Shown piece after piece: positions 1-8,450 of a stretch of 64,000 bases of DNA. Every line of letters begins with the position of its first letter. Within the stretch, counting starts at the first letter, position 1. The notes under the pieces are model-generated. The model ran no database searches. It was not told where the DNA came from and saw only the letters and a program-made list of their open reading frames with translations. The stretch comes from Polaromonas sp. 39-63-25 (GTDB lineage: Bacteria > Pseudomonadota > Gammaproteobacteria > Burkholderiales > Burkholderiaceae_C), in NCBI RefSeq assembly GCF_002278925.1, contig NZ_NCJH01000002.1:124001-188000 (forward strand). Direction: 5' to 3'. A program made the translations under genes and the position numbers.

Positions 1-706
1 CCTTGCGGATCTCGCAGATCCACTCATAAATCTGTAGCGCATCGGGCTGGGTGATGGCGGACTGCGCCATCTTTTTCTCGATGTCGGCATAACCCAGCAC
101 GGGCTTCCACAATTTGGGCAACGCAAACCGCACGCGTGTGATCAAGGCCTTGCCGGCCAGGCCCAGGCCCGGGCGCCCGTTCGGGCCGGTGCTGCTGTGT
201 TTGAAGACCGAATCGCGGTAGCCAAATGCGCACTGCGCGGCGTCCAGCGTGAAACTTTTTCCGGTGGTCAGATCAATGGCGTCGAGTGAATCAAAACGGT
301 CCTGCAACTCCACGCCGTAGGCACCGATGTTCTGCACCGGCGAGCCGCCGACGGTACCGGGGATCATGGCGAGGTTTTCCAGGCCCGGGTAGCCGTTGTG
401 CAGGGTCCAGCCCACCACCTCGTGCCAGTTCTCGCCGGCGCCGGCCTCGACGATCCAGGCTTTGGCGGTCTCACCCACCAGCTTCCTGCCCATGATTTCC
501 ACCTTGAGCACGACGGATTTGACGTCGCCGGTGATGACGATGTTGCTGCCGCCGCCCAGCACGAACTTGGGCGCCGCCTGCAGCGCCGGATCGGCCAGCA
601 CGGCGGCCACGTCCTCTTCACTGGCGATACGCACCAGCGTGAGGGCCTTGGCCATGATGCCAAAGGTATTGGAAAACTGGAGGGGAACGTTTTTCTCGAC
701 TAACAT
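1..706 (-). CDS. murB: UDP-N-acetylenolpyruvoylglucosamine reductase MurB (C-terminal part outside window)
   Basis: FAD- and NADPH-dependent cytoplasmic enzyme that reduces UDP-GlcNAc-enolpyruvate to UDP-MurNAc in peptidoglycan synthesis. The minus-strand frame opens with an ATG at 706 ([16 protein letters not shown]) and stays open to the window edge, giving 235 residues. It shows the FAD-binding GGGSNIVI motif near residue 50 and the [19 protein letters not shown] segment near residue 120, which is diagnostic of type I Mur[10 protein letters not shown] segment near residue 168 carries the substrate-site Tyr/Arg. The remaining ~100 residues and the stop lie beyond base 1. It is divergent from yajQ, with 56 bp between the two starts. 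Confidence 0.95.
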   Translation of the reverse strand, partial: MLVEKNVPLQFSNTFGIMAKALTLVRIASEEDVAAVLADPALQAAPKFVLGGGSNIVITGDVKSVVLKVEIMGRKLVGETAKAWIVEAGAGENWHEVVGWTLHNGYPGLENLAMIPGTVGGSPVQNIGAYGVELQDRFDSLDAIDLTTGKSFTLDAAQCAFGYRDSVFKHSSTGPNGRPGLGLAGKALITRVRFALPKLWKPVLGYADIEKKMAQSAITQPDALQIYEWICEIRK

Positions 707-762
707 CACGGGATTGTCGCACCCTGACATCCCTGCAACGCTACCCCGGAAGCCGGAAAACC

Positions 763-1248
763 ATGCCCTCTTTTGACACCGTTCTCGAAGCCGATCTGGT
801 CAAGGTCAAAAACTCGGTTGAAAACACCGCCAAGGAAATCGGCACGCGTTTCGACTTCAAGGGCACGGCAGCAGCCATCGAGCTCAAGGACAAGGAAATC
901 ACGCTGATCGGCGACAGCGACTTCCAGATCGACCAGATCACCGACATCCTGCGCAACAAGGCCACCAAAAGCGGCGTGGACGTGCGCTTTTTCGACGCCG
1001 GCAAGGTGGAGAAAATCGGCGGCGACAAGGTCAAGCAGGTCATCAAGGTGCGCAACGGCATCGAGACCGAACAGGCCAAGAAAATCTCGCAGCTGATCAA
1101 GGGCAGCAAGGTCAAGGTGCAGGCGTCCATCCAGGGCGACGCGGTCCGGGTGACCGGCAAAAACCGCGACGACCTGCAGGAGGCGATGGCCATGATCAAG
1201 GCGGACCTGCCCGACATGCCGCTGAGCTTCAACAACTTCAGGGATTAA
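763..1248 (+). CDS. yajQ: YajQ family cyclic-di-GMP-binding protein
   Basis: 161 residues, the normal length for YajQ/UPF0234, beginning [12 protein letters not shown]. It keeps family signatures such as GTRFDFKGT (residues 28-36) and the C-terminal [14 protein letters not shown]. Family members are nucleotide- and cyclic-di-GMP-binding proteins; in Xanthomonas a homologue acts with a LysR regulator, but the target here is unknown. The ATG follows the divergent murB start by 56 bp, so the two probably share a promoter region. The stop at 1246-1248 is immediately followed by the GTG of the protease frame and a copy of the ~95 bp repeat. Confidence 0.95.
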   Translation: MPSFDTVLEADLVKVKNSVENTAKEIGTRFDFKGTAAAIELKDKEITLIGDSDFQIDQITDILRNKATKSGVDVRFFDAGKVEKIGGDKVKQVIKVRNGIETEQAKKISQLIKGSKVKVQASIQGDAVRVTGKNRDDLQEAMAMIKADLPDMPLSFNNFRD

Positions 1249-1250
1249 AC

Positions 1251-2021
1251 GTGGCCCCCACGCTCCCCACTTCGTGTGGTTCGCTGCCCCCCGAGGGGGC
1301 GCTGCGCCTGCGGCCCGGCGAAGCCGGTTCCGCGGCCCTGGCTGGAAGGGGATGGGGGCCTCACGCTCGCCGACTCGTGCTGTGGTTTGCCGCGCTGGTG
1401 GCCTTTGGCGGCATGGCACACGCGCAAAGCGTCGCGCTGGCCGGCATGCTGGGCAGCAAGGCGCTGTTGGTCGTCAATGGTGGCGCCCCGAAATCGGTGG
1501 CGCCCGGGGAATCCCACCAGGGGGTGAAGGTGGTCTCCACCGGCGGCGACCAGGCCGTGCTGGAGCTCTCGGGCAAGCGCCACACCGTGCGCGTTGGCGA
1601 TGCCCCGGTCAGCGTGGGAGCGGGCGGTGGCTCGGGCGGCGGCGCTGGCAAGGGCACACGCATCGTGCTGACCGCGGGCACCGGCGGTCATTTCTTCACC
1701 CCGGGCCAGATCAACGGCCGGGCCGTCCAGTTCATGGTGGATACCGGCGCGACCGGCGTGGCCATGAGCGCTGCCGATGCTGAGCGCGCCGGCATCAACT
1801 ACAAGGGCGGCCAGCCGGTGCAGATGAGCACCGCCAACGGCGTGACCCAGGGCTTTCGCGTGAAACTCAATTCCGTGCGGGTCGGCGATGTCGAGGTGTA
1901 CGACGTGGACGCGGTGGTGTCGCCTCAGTCCATGCCCTACATGCTGCTGGGCAACAGCTTCCTGACGCGTTTCCAGATGATCCGCGAAAACGACCAGATG
2001 ACGCTGGTCAAGCGATTTTAG
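1251..2021 (+). CDS. Retropepsin-like (clan AA) periplasmic aspartic protease
   Basis: The C-terminal half holds one aspartic protease motif (FMVDTGATGVAMS) and the later hydrophobic YMLLGNSFL, as in bacterial TIGR02281-type retropepsin-like proteins that work as dimers. A signal peptide (VLWFAALVAFGGMAHAQS) points to export. The frame opens with a GTG at 1251, but the first ~31 codons are exactly a copy of the interspersed ~95 bp repeat. An in-frame GTG at 1377, directly before the hydrophobic core of the signal peptide, gives a normal 214-residue precursor and is the more natural start. A Gly/Ser-rich linker (around residues 122-132 of the long form) joins an N-terminal beta domain to the protease domain. 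The substrate is unknown. Confidence 0.75.
   Translation: MAPTLPTSCGSLPPEGALRLRPGEAGSAALAGRGWGPHARRLVLWFAALVAFGGMAHAQSVALAGMLGSKALLVVNGGAPKSVAPGESHQGVKVVSTGGDQAVLELSGKRHTVRVGDAPVSVGAGGGSGGGAGKGTRIVLTAGTGGHFFTPGQINGRAVQFMVDTGATGVAMSAADAERAGINYKGGQPVQMSTANGVTQGFRVKLNSVRVGDVEVYDVDAVVSPQSMPYMLLGNSFLTRFQMIRENDQMTLVKRF
1253..1345 (+). repeat. ~95 bp 'CCCCGAGGGGG' interspersed repeat, copy 1
   Basis: Shares long near-identical blocks with 3234-3327 and 56326-56418: CTGCCCCCCGAGGGGGC, then CTGCGCCTGCGGCCCGGC and AAGCCGGTTCCGCGGCC. The centre is a perfect palindrome (CCCCCGAGGGGG-type). This copy begins right after the yajQ stop and runs into the open frame of the protease. I know the element as a common intergenic sequence of Comamonadaceae; its function is unknown. 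Confidence 0.85.
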
Positions 2022-2050
2022 AAACAAAACCGGCTAAAACCCACACCACA

Positions 2051-2091
2051 CAAGCGCTAGCAGCTATCTGATTGATAGCAATCGGCGGTCT
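2051..2091 (+). repeat. Short 'GCTAT..ATAGC' palindromic repeat, copy 1
   Basis: GCTATCTGATTGATAGC (2063-2079) is the palindromic core of a ~45 bp family seen at nine places in this window. It lies in the 72 bp between the convergent protease and plsY genes, so it could also serve as a hairpin terminator. Confidence 0.7.
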
Positions 2092-2093
2092 GG

Positions 2094-2726
2094 TCAGCCC
2101 TTCTTCTTCGCACCCAGCTTCGATTCCGTGCCCTTGAGGAGCTTGTTGATGTTTTCCCGGTGCCGGAAAATCAGGAAGGCGCTCATGGCCACAATGGCCA
2201 GCGCGATCATCTTGTCGACATACCAGAACGAGCGGTCGCCGATCAGGTAATACCAGGGCGCAAAAATGGCGCAGGCAATGGCGGCCAGTGACGAATAACG
2301 CGAAAAGAAGGCCACGATGACCCAGGTGGCCAGCGTTGCCAGGCCCAGCACCCAGTGCACGCCAAACAGCACGCCGGCAGCCGTCGCCACCCCCTTGCCG
2401 CCCTGGAAACCGAAAAACACCGGATAGAGATGGCCGACGAAGGCCGCCAGGCCGACGGCGGCCAGCGTGCCTTCGCGCATGCCGTAGTCCTTGCCGAACC
2501 ACATGACCAGCGCCATCGGCAGCCAGCCCTTGAGGCCGTCGAGCAGCAGCGTGAGTGCGGCCGCCGCCTTGTTGCCAGAGCGCAGCACGTTGGTGGCACC
2601 TGGGTTTTTGCTGCCGTAGCTGCGCGGGTCGTTCAGGCCCATCAGCCGGCTGACGATGACCGCGAACGACAGCGAGCCGATCAGGTAGGCCGCCAGCACG
2701 GCCAGGGCGGAATAAGCGTAGTCCAT
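2094..2726 (-). CDS. plsY: Glycerol-3-phosphate 1-O-acyltransferase PlsY
   Basis: Integral membrane enzyme that transfers the acyl group from acyl-phosphate to glycerol-3-phosphate, the first step of phospholipid synthesis with PlsX. At 210 residues it is the usual length. The conserved motifs are visible: [12 protein letters not shown] near residue 17, the [11 protein letters not shown] motif near residues 39-49 and [11 protein letters not shown] near residues 106-116, embedded in several hydrophobic segments. It is transcribed with ybaK upstream (36 bp gap) and converges on the protease gene. Confidence 0.95.
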   Translation of the reverse strand: MDYAYSALAVLAAYLIGSLSFAVIVSRLMGLNDPRSYGSKNPGATNVLRSGNKAAAALTLLLDGLKGWLPMALVMWFGKDYGMREGTLAAVGLAAFVGHLYPVFFGFQGGKGVATAAGVLFGVHWVLGLATLATWVIVAFFSRYSSLAAIACAIFAPWYYLIGDRSFWYVDKMIALAIVAMSAFLIFRHRENINKLLKGTESKLGAKKKG

Positions 2727-2762
2727 GGTGTTCTCTCCAGTATTGTTGTTGTAGTTTTGTCT

Positions 2763-3242
2763 TCAGTCAGCCAGCGCGCAGTGGACCGATTTTGCACCCA
2801 GCAGGTCCACGCACACCTGCGGCGCGATGCCGACGAGGTAACCGCGCCGGCCGCCGTTGATGGCGATTTTAGGCAAGGCCAGGATGCTTTCCTCGATATA
2901 CACCGGCATCACCTTGCGCGTGCCGAACGGCGAGGTGCCGCCCACCAGGTAGCCGCTGTGGCGGTTCGCCACCTCGGGCTTGCAGGGCTCGACCGACTTG
3001 GCGCCAATCTGGCGCGCCAGGTTTTTGGTCGACACCTTGCGGTTGCCATGCATCAGCACCAGCAGCGGTTTCGCGTCCTGGTCCTGCATGACCAGGGTCT
3101 TGACCACGGTGAACGGATCGAACCCGAGCACCTCGGCGCTGTGCTGCGCGCCGCCATGCTCGAGGTACGCGTAAGGGTGTTCGGTGAAAACCACCCCGGC
3201 GGCCTTCAGCATCTGCGTTGCAGGGGTGGTTTTAGCCCCCAC
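2763..3242 (-). CDS. ybaK: YbaK/EbsC-type Cys-tRNA(Pro)/aminoacyl-tRNA deacylase
   Basis: A 159-residue member of the YbaK editing family, which hydrolyses mischarged Cys-tRNA(Pro). The body matches from TPATQMLKAAGVVFTEHPY through the GTSPFGTRKVMPVYIEES segment near residues 97-114, where the family's catalytic region lies. The only in-frame start that keeps the TPAT motif is a GTG at 3242-3240, and an in-frame stop lies three codons upstream. That GTG lies in the edge of a ~95 bp repeat copy, and no convincing Shine-Dalgarno precedes it. The repeat has therefore probably replaced the original start region. Confidence 0.9.
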   Translation of the reverse strand: MGAKTTPATQMLKAAGVVFTEHPYAYLEHGGAQHSAEVLGFDPFTVVKTLVMQDQDAKPLLVLMHGNRKVSTKNLARQIGAKSVEPCKPEVANRHSGYLVGGTSPFGTRKVMPVYIEESILALPKIAINGGRRGYLVGIAPQVCVDLLGAKSVHCALAD

Positions 3243-3327
3243 GGTCGCTCACTTCGTGTAGCTCCCTGCCCCCCGAGGGGGCCGCTGCGCCTGCGGCCCG
3301 GCGAAGCCGGTTCCGCGGCCCCAGCTG
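3234..3327 (+). repeat. ~95 bp 'CCCCGAGGGGG' interspersed repeat, copy 2
   Basis: Near-identical to copies at 1253 and 56326 over the CCCCCCGAGGGGG centre and the CTGCGCCTGCGGCCCGGCG and AAGCCGGTTCCGCGGCC blocks. It fills most of the 130 bp between ybaK and the aldo/keto reductase gene. Its left edge supplies the ybaK GTG start on the opposite strand. Confidence 0.85.
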
Positions 3328-3372
3328 ATTTGGGAACGGGTAGCTGGTCATTGATTGCCTTCCCGCACTCGA

Positions 3373-4437
3373 TCAGAGGGCCGGATCTCGCATGTCCCAG
3401 CGGATCGCGTCGATCGCTGCCAGCAGTTCGGCAGGCAGCTGCGTACCCCAGGCGTCGAGGTCTTCGTCGAGCTGGGCCACCGAGGTCACCCCGATGATGG
3501 TGCTGGCCACCTGCCACTTGGTGTAGCAAAAAGCCAGTGCCAGCTGCGTGGGCGTCAGGCCGTGTTCGCGGGCCAGCGCGTTGTAGCGGCGCGCGGCGGC
3601 CAGCGCTTCGGGCCGGCCCCAGCGCTGCTTGCGCACCGACTCGTAGCGGGCAATGCGGGCGTCCCCGGGCGCGCCGGCGCCGGTGGTGCCGCTGGTGTCG
3701 TACTTGCCGGTCAGCAGGCCAAAACCCAGCGGCGAATAGGCCAGCAGCGACACGCCGAGCCGGTGCATGGTTTCGTCGAGCCCGTTTTCCACCGTGCGGT
3801 TGATCAGGCAGAACGGGTTCTGCACGGTCGCCACCTTGGGCAGGCCGTGTTGCTCCGCCAGGCGCACAAATTCATGCACGCCATACGGGGTCTCGTTGGA
3901 CAGGCCGATGGCACGCACCTTGCCGGCTTTCACCAGGCCGGCCAGCGCTTCGAGTTGCTGATGAATCGAAGAAACCACCTTGTCTTTGGCGGGCTCGAAA
4001 TACGCCAAGCCAAACATCGGCACATTGCGCGCCGGCCAGTGGATCTGGTACAGGTCGATGACATCGGTTTGCAGGCGCTTCAGGCTGTCGTTGCAGGCCT
4101 GGACGATGTCCTGCGGCGTCAGGTCGGGGCTGCCGTTGCGTATCCAGGGCATGCCGCGTGCGGGGCCGGCGACCTTGGTGGCCACCACCAGTTGGTCACG
4201 GGCGTCCGGGCGCCGGGCCAGCCAGTTGCCGATGATGGTTTCGGTGGCGCCGAAGGTTTCGGCGCGGGCCGGCACCGAATACATTTCCGCCGCGTCGAGG
4301 AAATTGACGCCGCGCTCCAGGGAACGGTCAAGAATCGAATGTGCCGTGGCTTCGCCCACCTGCTCGCCGAAAGTCATGGTGCCCAGACAAACCGGGGTGA
4401 CTTGCAGGTCGCTGCTGCCTAGCTGTACTTTTTGCAT
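3373..4437 (-). CDS. tas: NADP(H)-dependent aldo/keto reductase, Tas type
   Basis: 354 residues, a (beta/alpha)8 aldo/keto reductase. The N-terminus MQKVQLGSSDLQVTPVCLGT and the segments NFLDAAEMYSVPA (catalytic Asp and Tyr, near residues 45-57), VVATKVAGPARGM (Lys near residue 88) and DLYQIHWPARNVPMFG (His near residue 137) match the E. coli Tas subgroup, including the PARAET insertion after the Tyr. The C-terminal LAFCYTKWQVASTIIGVTS is the NADP-binding edge. Its physiological substrate is not known. It is a single gene, followed by a repeat copy. Confidence 0.92.
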   Translation of the reverse strand: MQKVQLGSSDLQVTPVCLGTMTFGEQVGEATAHSILDRSLERGVNFLDAAEMYSVPARAETFGATETIIGNWLARRPDARDQLVVATKVAGPARGMPWIRNGSPDLTPQDIVQACNDSLKRLQTDVIDLYQIHWPARNVPMFGLAYFEPAKDKVVSSIHQQLEALAGLVKAGKVRAIGLSNETPYGVHEFVRLAEQHGLPKVATVQNPFCLINRTVENGLDETMHRLGVSLLAYSPLGFGLLTGKYDTSGTTGAGAPGDARIARYESVRKQRWGRPEALAAARRYNALAREHGLTPTQLALAFCYTKWQVASTIIGVTSVAQLDEDLDAWGTQLPAELLAAIDAIRWDMRDPAL

Positions 4438-4628
4438 TGAAATGGAAGATGAAATGGGTTGAATGGAAGGCCGCGGCTAGTTTAAGGGGTCACCAGCATC
4501 GCTGCTGGCGGGCAGGATTTCGGGCGATTCGCTTACAAATACATACCAGAAGACCTCATACGATTCACACACTAAAGCGTTAATCCACTCTAAATCTTTC
4601 TTCTACAACAACTTCCCAGGAGCCTTCC

Positions 4629-5288
4629 ATGAAACTCGTCCTCACTTCCCTGACCTGTGCCGCCCTCTTTCTGAGCGGTTGCGCCAACATGAGCGAAACC
4701 CAGCAGGGTACGGCCAAAGGTGCGGGCATAGGCGCTGTTGCCGGCGCTGTGCTGGGCGCAGCCACCGGCGGCTCCAAAGGCGCGGCTACCGGCGCTGTGC
4801 TGGGCGGCGCTGTCGGCGCTGGCGGCGGTTATCTGTGGTCGCAGCGCATGCAGCAACAAAAGGCTGCCATGGAACAGGCCACGGTCGGCACCGGCGTGGC
4901 TGTGAGCCAGACCGCCGACAACCGCCTCAAGCTCGACATCCCCTCGGACATCTCGTTTGCAACCGGCCGCTCTGATGTCAGTACCACCTTCGCACCCATC
5001 CTGAACCAGTTTGCCACCAGCCTGAACCAGAACCCGGTGACGACGGTGACCATCATCGGTCACACCGACAGCACCGGTAGCGACGCCATCAACAACCCGC
5101 TGTCCATCGACCGCGCCAACAGCACGCGCAATTACCTGGTGGCCCGTGGTGTTGCAGGCAACCGCGTGGCCACCGACGGCCGCGGTTCGCGCGAGCCGAT
5201 CGCCGACAACAACACCAACGAAGGCCGCGCCAAAAACCGCCGCGTCGAGATTTATGTGGCCGAGCCCGTGCAGGCTGTTGCCCGCTAA
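4629..5288 (+). CDS. OmpA-family peptidoglycan-associated lipoprotein (YiaD-like)
   Basis: 219 residues with a lipoprotein signal peptide: [20 protein letters not shown], lipobox LSGC, modified Cys18. A glycine-zipper segment follows (residues ~30-72, repeated GAxxGAxxG). The C-terminal OmpA domain (~105-210) contains [19 protein letters not shown] and NRRVEIYV, the peptidoglycan-binding motifs. The likely role is tethering the outer membrane to peptidoglycan. It has its own leader of nearly 200 bp and a strong terminator directly after the stop, so it looks monocistronic. Confidence 0.93.
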   Translation: MKLVLTSLTCAALFLSGCANMSETQQGTAKGAGIGAVAGAVLGAATGGSKGAATGAVLGGAVGAGGGYLWSQRMQQQKAAMEQATVGTGVAVSQTADNRLKLDIPSDISFATGRSDVSTTFAPILNQFATSLNQNPVTTVTIIGHTDSTGSDAINNPLSIDRANSTRNYLVARGVAGNRVATDGRGSREPIADNNTNEGRAKNRRVEIYVAEPVQAVAR

Positions 5289-5305
5289 GCGCCTGTCCCG
5301 GCTGA

Positions 5306-5339
5306 AAAAAACCCTCCGGTGTCCCGGAGGGTTTTTTTT
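5306..5339 (+). terminator. Rho-independent terminator after the OmpA-like lipoprotein gene
   Basis: An A-run, the stem CCCTCCGG/CCGGAGGG with a short TGT loop, and a run of eight T. The A-run and T-run extend the stem, so it may act on both strands. Confidence 0.93.
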
Positions 5340-5425
5340 ATTCCAGGGTGCGCCGGCACGCAGACAAGCTGCCGCAAGCACCCGCGATAGCCTGAATATC
5401 GTTCCCCCATCAGAGAGGCTCCCTC

Positions 5426-6583
5426 ATGCGACTTGCCACATTTCTCCGATCCAACGCGGAAGAAATCCTCACCTCGTGGGACGAGTTCGCCGCCACGGTG
5501 GTGCATGACGGAACCAGGCTGGACCAGAAAGCCTTGCGCGATCACGCAGGTGAAATCCTCGCGGCGATTGCCAATGATCTGGAGCAGCCCCAGACCGCTG
5601 CCGCGCAGGAAGAAAAATCCCGGGGCGAAAGCAGGCAGCCCCAGGGAGAGCTCGAGACAGCGGCCGAGACCCACGCCGACACACGCATGGTCTCCGGCTT
5701 CGCCATCGACGCCATGATCACCGAATACCGCGCCCTGCGGGCCAGTGTCGTCCGGCTCTGGACCCTGGCGGGCGGCGGACAGGATCACCGAAACGACATG
5801 CACGACCTCATCCGGTTCAATGAAGCGATGGACCAGGCGATTGCCGAATCCGTGGCGCGCTACACCGACCAGACCAAAAAATCGACCGACCTGTTTATCG
5901 GCATCCTCGGCCATGACATCCGCAATCCGCTGGGCACGATTTCCATGTCGGCGCAATACCTGGTGCGCTCCGGAAAACTGGCGGCCAGTGCGGCGGAAAC
6001 CATCATCAACAGCGTGGTCCGCATCAACAGCGTGATCGAGCACGTGGTTGATTTCACGCGGGTGCAATCCGAGGGCATGATGCCGATCAGGCCGGTGCCG
6101 GGCGACCTGCTCGCCCAGTTCGGCAAGGTGCTGGCGGAGACACGCGTGCGCTACCCGCGCCGCCTGCTGAGCCTGGAGAGCACCGGCGACTTCAACGGCT
6201 TCTGGGACGAGGGCCGCATGGGGCAATTGCTGTCCAACCTGCTGGGCAATGCCCTGACCCATGGCGCGCCAGATGAACCGGTGACGGTGCGCCTGTGGGA
6301 AAACGCAGAAGGCGTGGCCTTTTCGGTGCACAACCTGGGCACGCCGATTCCGCTGAAGGAACAGCAACTGATCTTCAAGCCGCTGGTCCGCGGCATGGCC
6401 TCCGGCAAGGCCGAGCAACGGGAGCCGACCGGTCTGGGCCTGGGTCTGTTTATCTGCCAGGAAATTGTTCGTGCGCACGGCGGAAGCATCGCCGTCACCT
6501 CGGACGCCACCAGCGGCACGACGTTTACCGTCACCCTGCCCCGAAGGGCTCAGTTCACCCCTGTTGGCGCTCGCTACGCGTAG
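5426..6583 (+). CDS. Soluble sensor histidine kinase with RsbRD-like N-terminal domain
   Basis: 385 residues without membrane segments. Residues 1-~150 form a helical sensor-like domain (starts MRLATFLRSNAEEILTSWDEF) that resembles the RsbRD/RsbT co-antagonist N-terminal domain. HisKA follows with the phospho-accepting His in GILGHDIRNPLG (near residue 168), then HATPase_c with the N box (LLSNLLGNALTHGAP) and G box (GLGLGLFICQEIVRAHGG). There is no partner regulator next to it. The last ten residues (QFTPVGARYA) and the TAG stop are encoded by a diverged copy of the ~95 bp repeat, so the native C-terminus was probably replaced. Confidence 0.85.
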   Translation: MRLATFLRSNAEEILTSWDEFAATVVHDGTRLDQKALRDHAGEILAAIANDLEQPQTAAAQEEKSRGESRQPQGELETAAETHADTRMVSGFAIDAMITEYRALRASVVRLWTLAGGGQDHRNDMHDLIRFNEAMDQAIAESVARYTDQTKKSTDLFIGILGHDIRNPLGTISMSAQYLVRSGKLAASAAETIINSVVRINSVIEHVVDFTRVQSEGMMPIRPVPGDLLAQFGKVLAETRVRYPRRLLSLESTGDFNGFWDEGRMGQLLSNLLGNALTHGAPDEPVTVRLWENAEGVAFSVHNLGTPIPLKEQQLIFKPLVRGMASGKAEQREPTGLGLGLFICQEIVRAHGGSIAVTSDATSGTTFTVTLPRRAQFTPVGARYA

Positions 6584-6649
6584 CGCCCTCTCCCCTTCCA
6601 GGGGACGGCGCCTGCAGACTGGCAAAGCCAGATCTGCGGCCCCTGCTGG
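6555..6649 (+). repeat. Diverged copy of the ~95 bp interspersed repeat
   Basis: Same plan as the three close copies: a GTTGGCGCTCGCTACGCG block, a CCCTCTCCCC/GGGG centre, GGCGCCTGCAG, AAGCCAGATCTGCGGCCCC and a final GCTGG, but with many substitutions. It starts inside the kinase reading frame and ends 14 bp before the stop codon of the convergent acyl-CoA synthetase gene. Confidence 0.65.
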
Positions 6650-6663
6650 TAAAGAATGACTGC

Positions 6664-8424
6664 TCAGCCCGCCTGGCGAAAGCGCTCTTCTTCCTGCAAT
6701 CTGAGCACGCGCCGCTGCACCTTGCCGGTGGTGGTCATCGGTAGCGCGTCAATGAACTCGATCTCCTTGGGGTATTCGTAGGGCGCCAGCAGGCCCTTGA
6801 CGTGGGCCTGCAACTCGGCCGTGAGCTTGATGTCAAACTGGCCCTCAGCCCCCGCCTGTCGTGCGCGAGCAGCTACAAAATCAGGAGCAAGCACAATGAA
6901 GGCCTTGACCACGGCGCCGCGTTCGCGGTCGGGCTTGGGCACCACCGCGGCATTGGCCACCGCCGGGTGCTTGACCAGGCAGTTCTCGATCTCGCCGGGG
7001 CCGATGCGGTAACCGGCGGCCTTGAAAACATCGTCGGCCCGGCCTTCGTACCAGAGGTAGCCGTCCTCGTCGCGGGTCGCCAGGTCGCCGGTGCGGCACC
7101 AGTCGCCGCTGAACTTGGCCTGCGTGGCGGCTTCCTTCTTCCAGTAACCCAGAAAGAAGATCGGGTCCGCATCGCCGTGGATGTCAAAGCGGTTGACCGA
7201 CACGTCGCCTGGCACGCCGACAGCACACTCCCGGCCCTCGTCATCGATCACCGCCACGCGGTGGCCCGGGTAGCCCTTGCCCATGCTGCCGGGCCGGGCC
7301 GGCCACAGGGCCGAGCAGTTGCCCACCACGTAGTTGATCTCGGTCTGCCCGAACATCTCGTTGACGAGTACACCGAGCTCGTCGCGGCAGTACGCAAACA
7401 CCGCGTCGCCGACTGCTTCGCCCGCGCTCATCATGGCCTGCAGCTTGAGCTTGAAGTGGCGCCGCGGGTGCGGGTAGGCCTTCATCATGGCTTTGAGCGC
7501 GGTCGGAAACAGAAAGGTGTGCGTGACGCCCTGCTGCGCCATCAGCGTGAAGGCCAGCTCGGGGCTGAAGCGCCCGTTGAAGGCGACGATGGGCCGGCCG
7601 AAATAAAGCGTCGGCAAGAGTGCATCCATCAGTCCGCCGGTCCACGCCCAGTCCGCCGGACTCCAGAACACCGCTTCGGACGTCGCATTGGTCTTGCCGT
7701 CAAAGCCAAACCAGTTCTGGCTGCAGACAAAGCCCGGCAGATTGCCGATCAGCGCACGGTGCGCCAGCAGCGCGCCCTTGGGCGGGCCGGTCGTGCCGCT
7801 GGTATAGATCAGGATGGCCGCGTCGTCGGCCTTGGTTTTCACGGCGGTGAAGGCGCGTTGTTGCGCCGCCAGAGCGGGTTCGTAGTCCACGTCGCCCTGG
7901 CCGGCCGCCGTGCCGGCCGCGATCACCGTGCGCAGGGCCGGGCAGTGGCTGCGGATGGTATTGACGCTGGCAATCGAGTTTTCGTCGCAGATGGCCAGCA
8001 CCGCGTCGCTGTCCTGCAGGCGGTACTCGAGCGCCTCGGGGCCGAACAGCATGGACAGCGGCATGGCCACGGCACCCATCTGGAACACCGCCATGTAAGC
8101 CACGGCGGTTTCGAAACGCTGCGGCATCACAATCGCCACCCGGTCGCCGCGCTGCACGCCCAGCTGAACCAGCACATGGCTCAGCGCGTCGGCGGCCTGC
8201 TGCAGCTGGACATAGGTATAAAAAGTGGTCGCAGCCCCCTTCTGATGGGCGCGGATAGCTACTCTTTTGGGAGCACTTTTACCGCTGCCGGCCACCCAGC
8301 GCCGGCAGCAGACGTCGGCGATGTTGAAGTATTCGTCCACCTGCCAGCGAAAGCCCTGGTGCAGGGCTGCGTAATGGTCGGGCTGCCGCGCGGCGGCCAT
8401 GTCCCTGTCTTGACTGCGCTTCAA
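6664..8424 (-). CDS. AMP-binding acyl-CoA synthetase (medium-chain/AcsM-like)
   Basis: ANL-superfamily ligase that activates a carboxylic acid to acyl-AMP and then acyl-CoA. The P-loop ILIYTSGTTGPPKGAL, the MFGQTEIN adenylate motif, the GDWCRTGDLATRDEDGYLWYEGR hinge region and the C-terminal TTTGKVQRRVL lysine motif are present. The start is placed at a TTG (8424) because AAGGAGA lies 6 nt upstream; the frame stays open to 8451 and an ATG at 8400 is an alternative. Two copies of the GCTAT-type repeat are translated within it: one in the N-terminal linker (KRVAIRAHQKGA), one in the C-terminal domain (DFVAARARQAGAEG). It is divergent from the hydrolase at 8451. The substrate cannot be read from the sequence. 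Confidence 0.88.
   Translation of the reverse strand: MKRSQDRDMAAARQPDHYAALHQGFRWQVDEYFNIADVCCRRWVAGSGKSAPKRVAIRAHQKGAATTFYTYVQLQQAADALSHVLVQLGVQRGDRVAIVMPQRFETAVAYMAVFQMGAVAMPLSMLFGPEALEYRLQDSDAVLAICDENSIASVNTIRSHCPALRTVIAAGTAAGQGDVDYEPALAAQQRAFTAVKTKADDAAILIYTSGTTGPPKGALLAHRALIGNLPGFVCSQNWFGFDGKTNATSEAVFWSPADWAWTGGLMDALLPTLYFGRPIVAFNGRFSPELAFTLMAQQGVTHTFLFPTALKAMMKAYPHPRRHFKLKLQAMMSAGEAVGDAVFAYCRDELGVLVNEMFGQTEINYVVGNCSALWPARPGSMGKGYPGHRVAVIDDEGRECAVGVPGDVSVNRFDIHGDADPIFFLGYWKKEAATQAKFSGDWCRTGDLATRDEDGYLWYEGRADDVFKAAGYRIGPGEIENCLVKHPAVANAAVVPKPDRERGAVVKAFIVLAPDFVAARARQAGAEGQFDIKLTAELQAHVKGLLAPYEYPKEIEFIDALPMTTTGKVQRRVLRLQEEERFRQAG
6843..6890 (-). repeat. 'GCTAT..ATAGC'-family repeat translated in the acyl-CoA synthetase (C-terminal)
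   Basis: On the minus strand it reads CTCCTGATTTTGTAGCTGCT then CGCGCACGACAGG and GGGGGCTGAG. This matches the conserved tail of the family (AGCTGCTCGCGC, then about 9 nt, then GGGC/GGCTG). It is in frame with the gene and encodes PDFVAARARQAGAEG. Confidence 0.6.
8231..8275 (-). repeat. 'GCTAT..ATAGC'-family repeat translated in the acyl-CoA synthetase (N-terminal)
   Basis: Minus strand: GCTCCCAAAAGAGTAGCTAT, then CCGCGCCCATCAGAAG and GGGGCTGC. It has the same layout as the other copies and lies in frame, encoding APKRVAIRAHQKGAA between the first two segments of the AMP-binding domain. Confidence 0.6.
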
Positions 8425-8450
8425 ATCGGGTCTCCTTATGATGGGCATCA

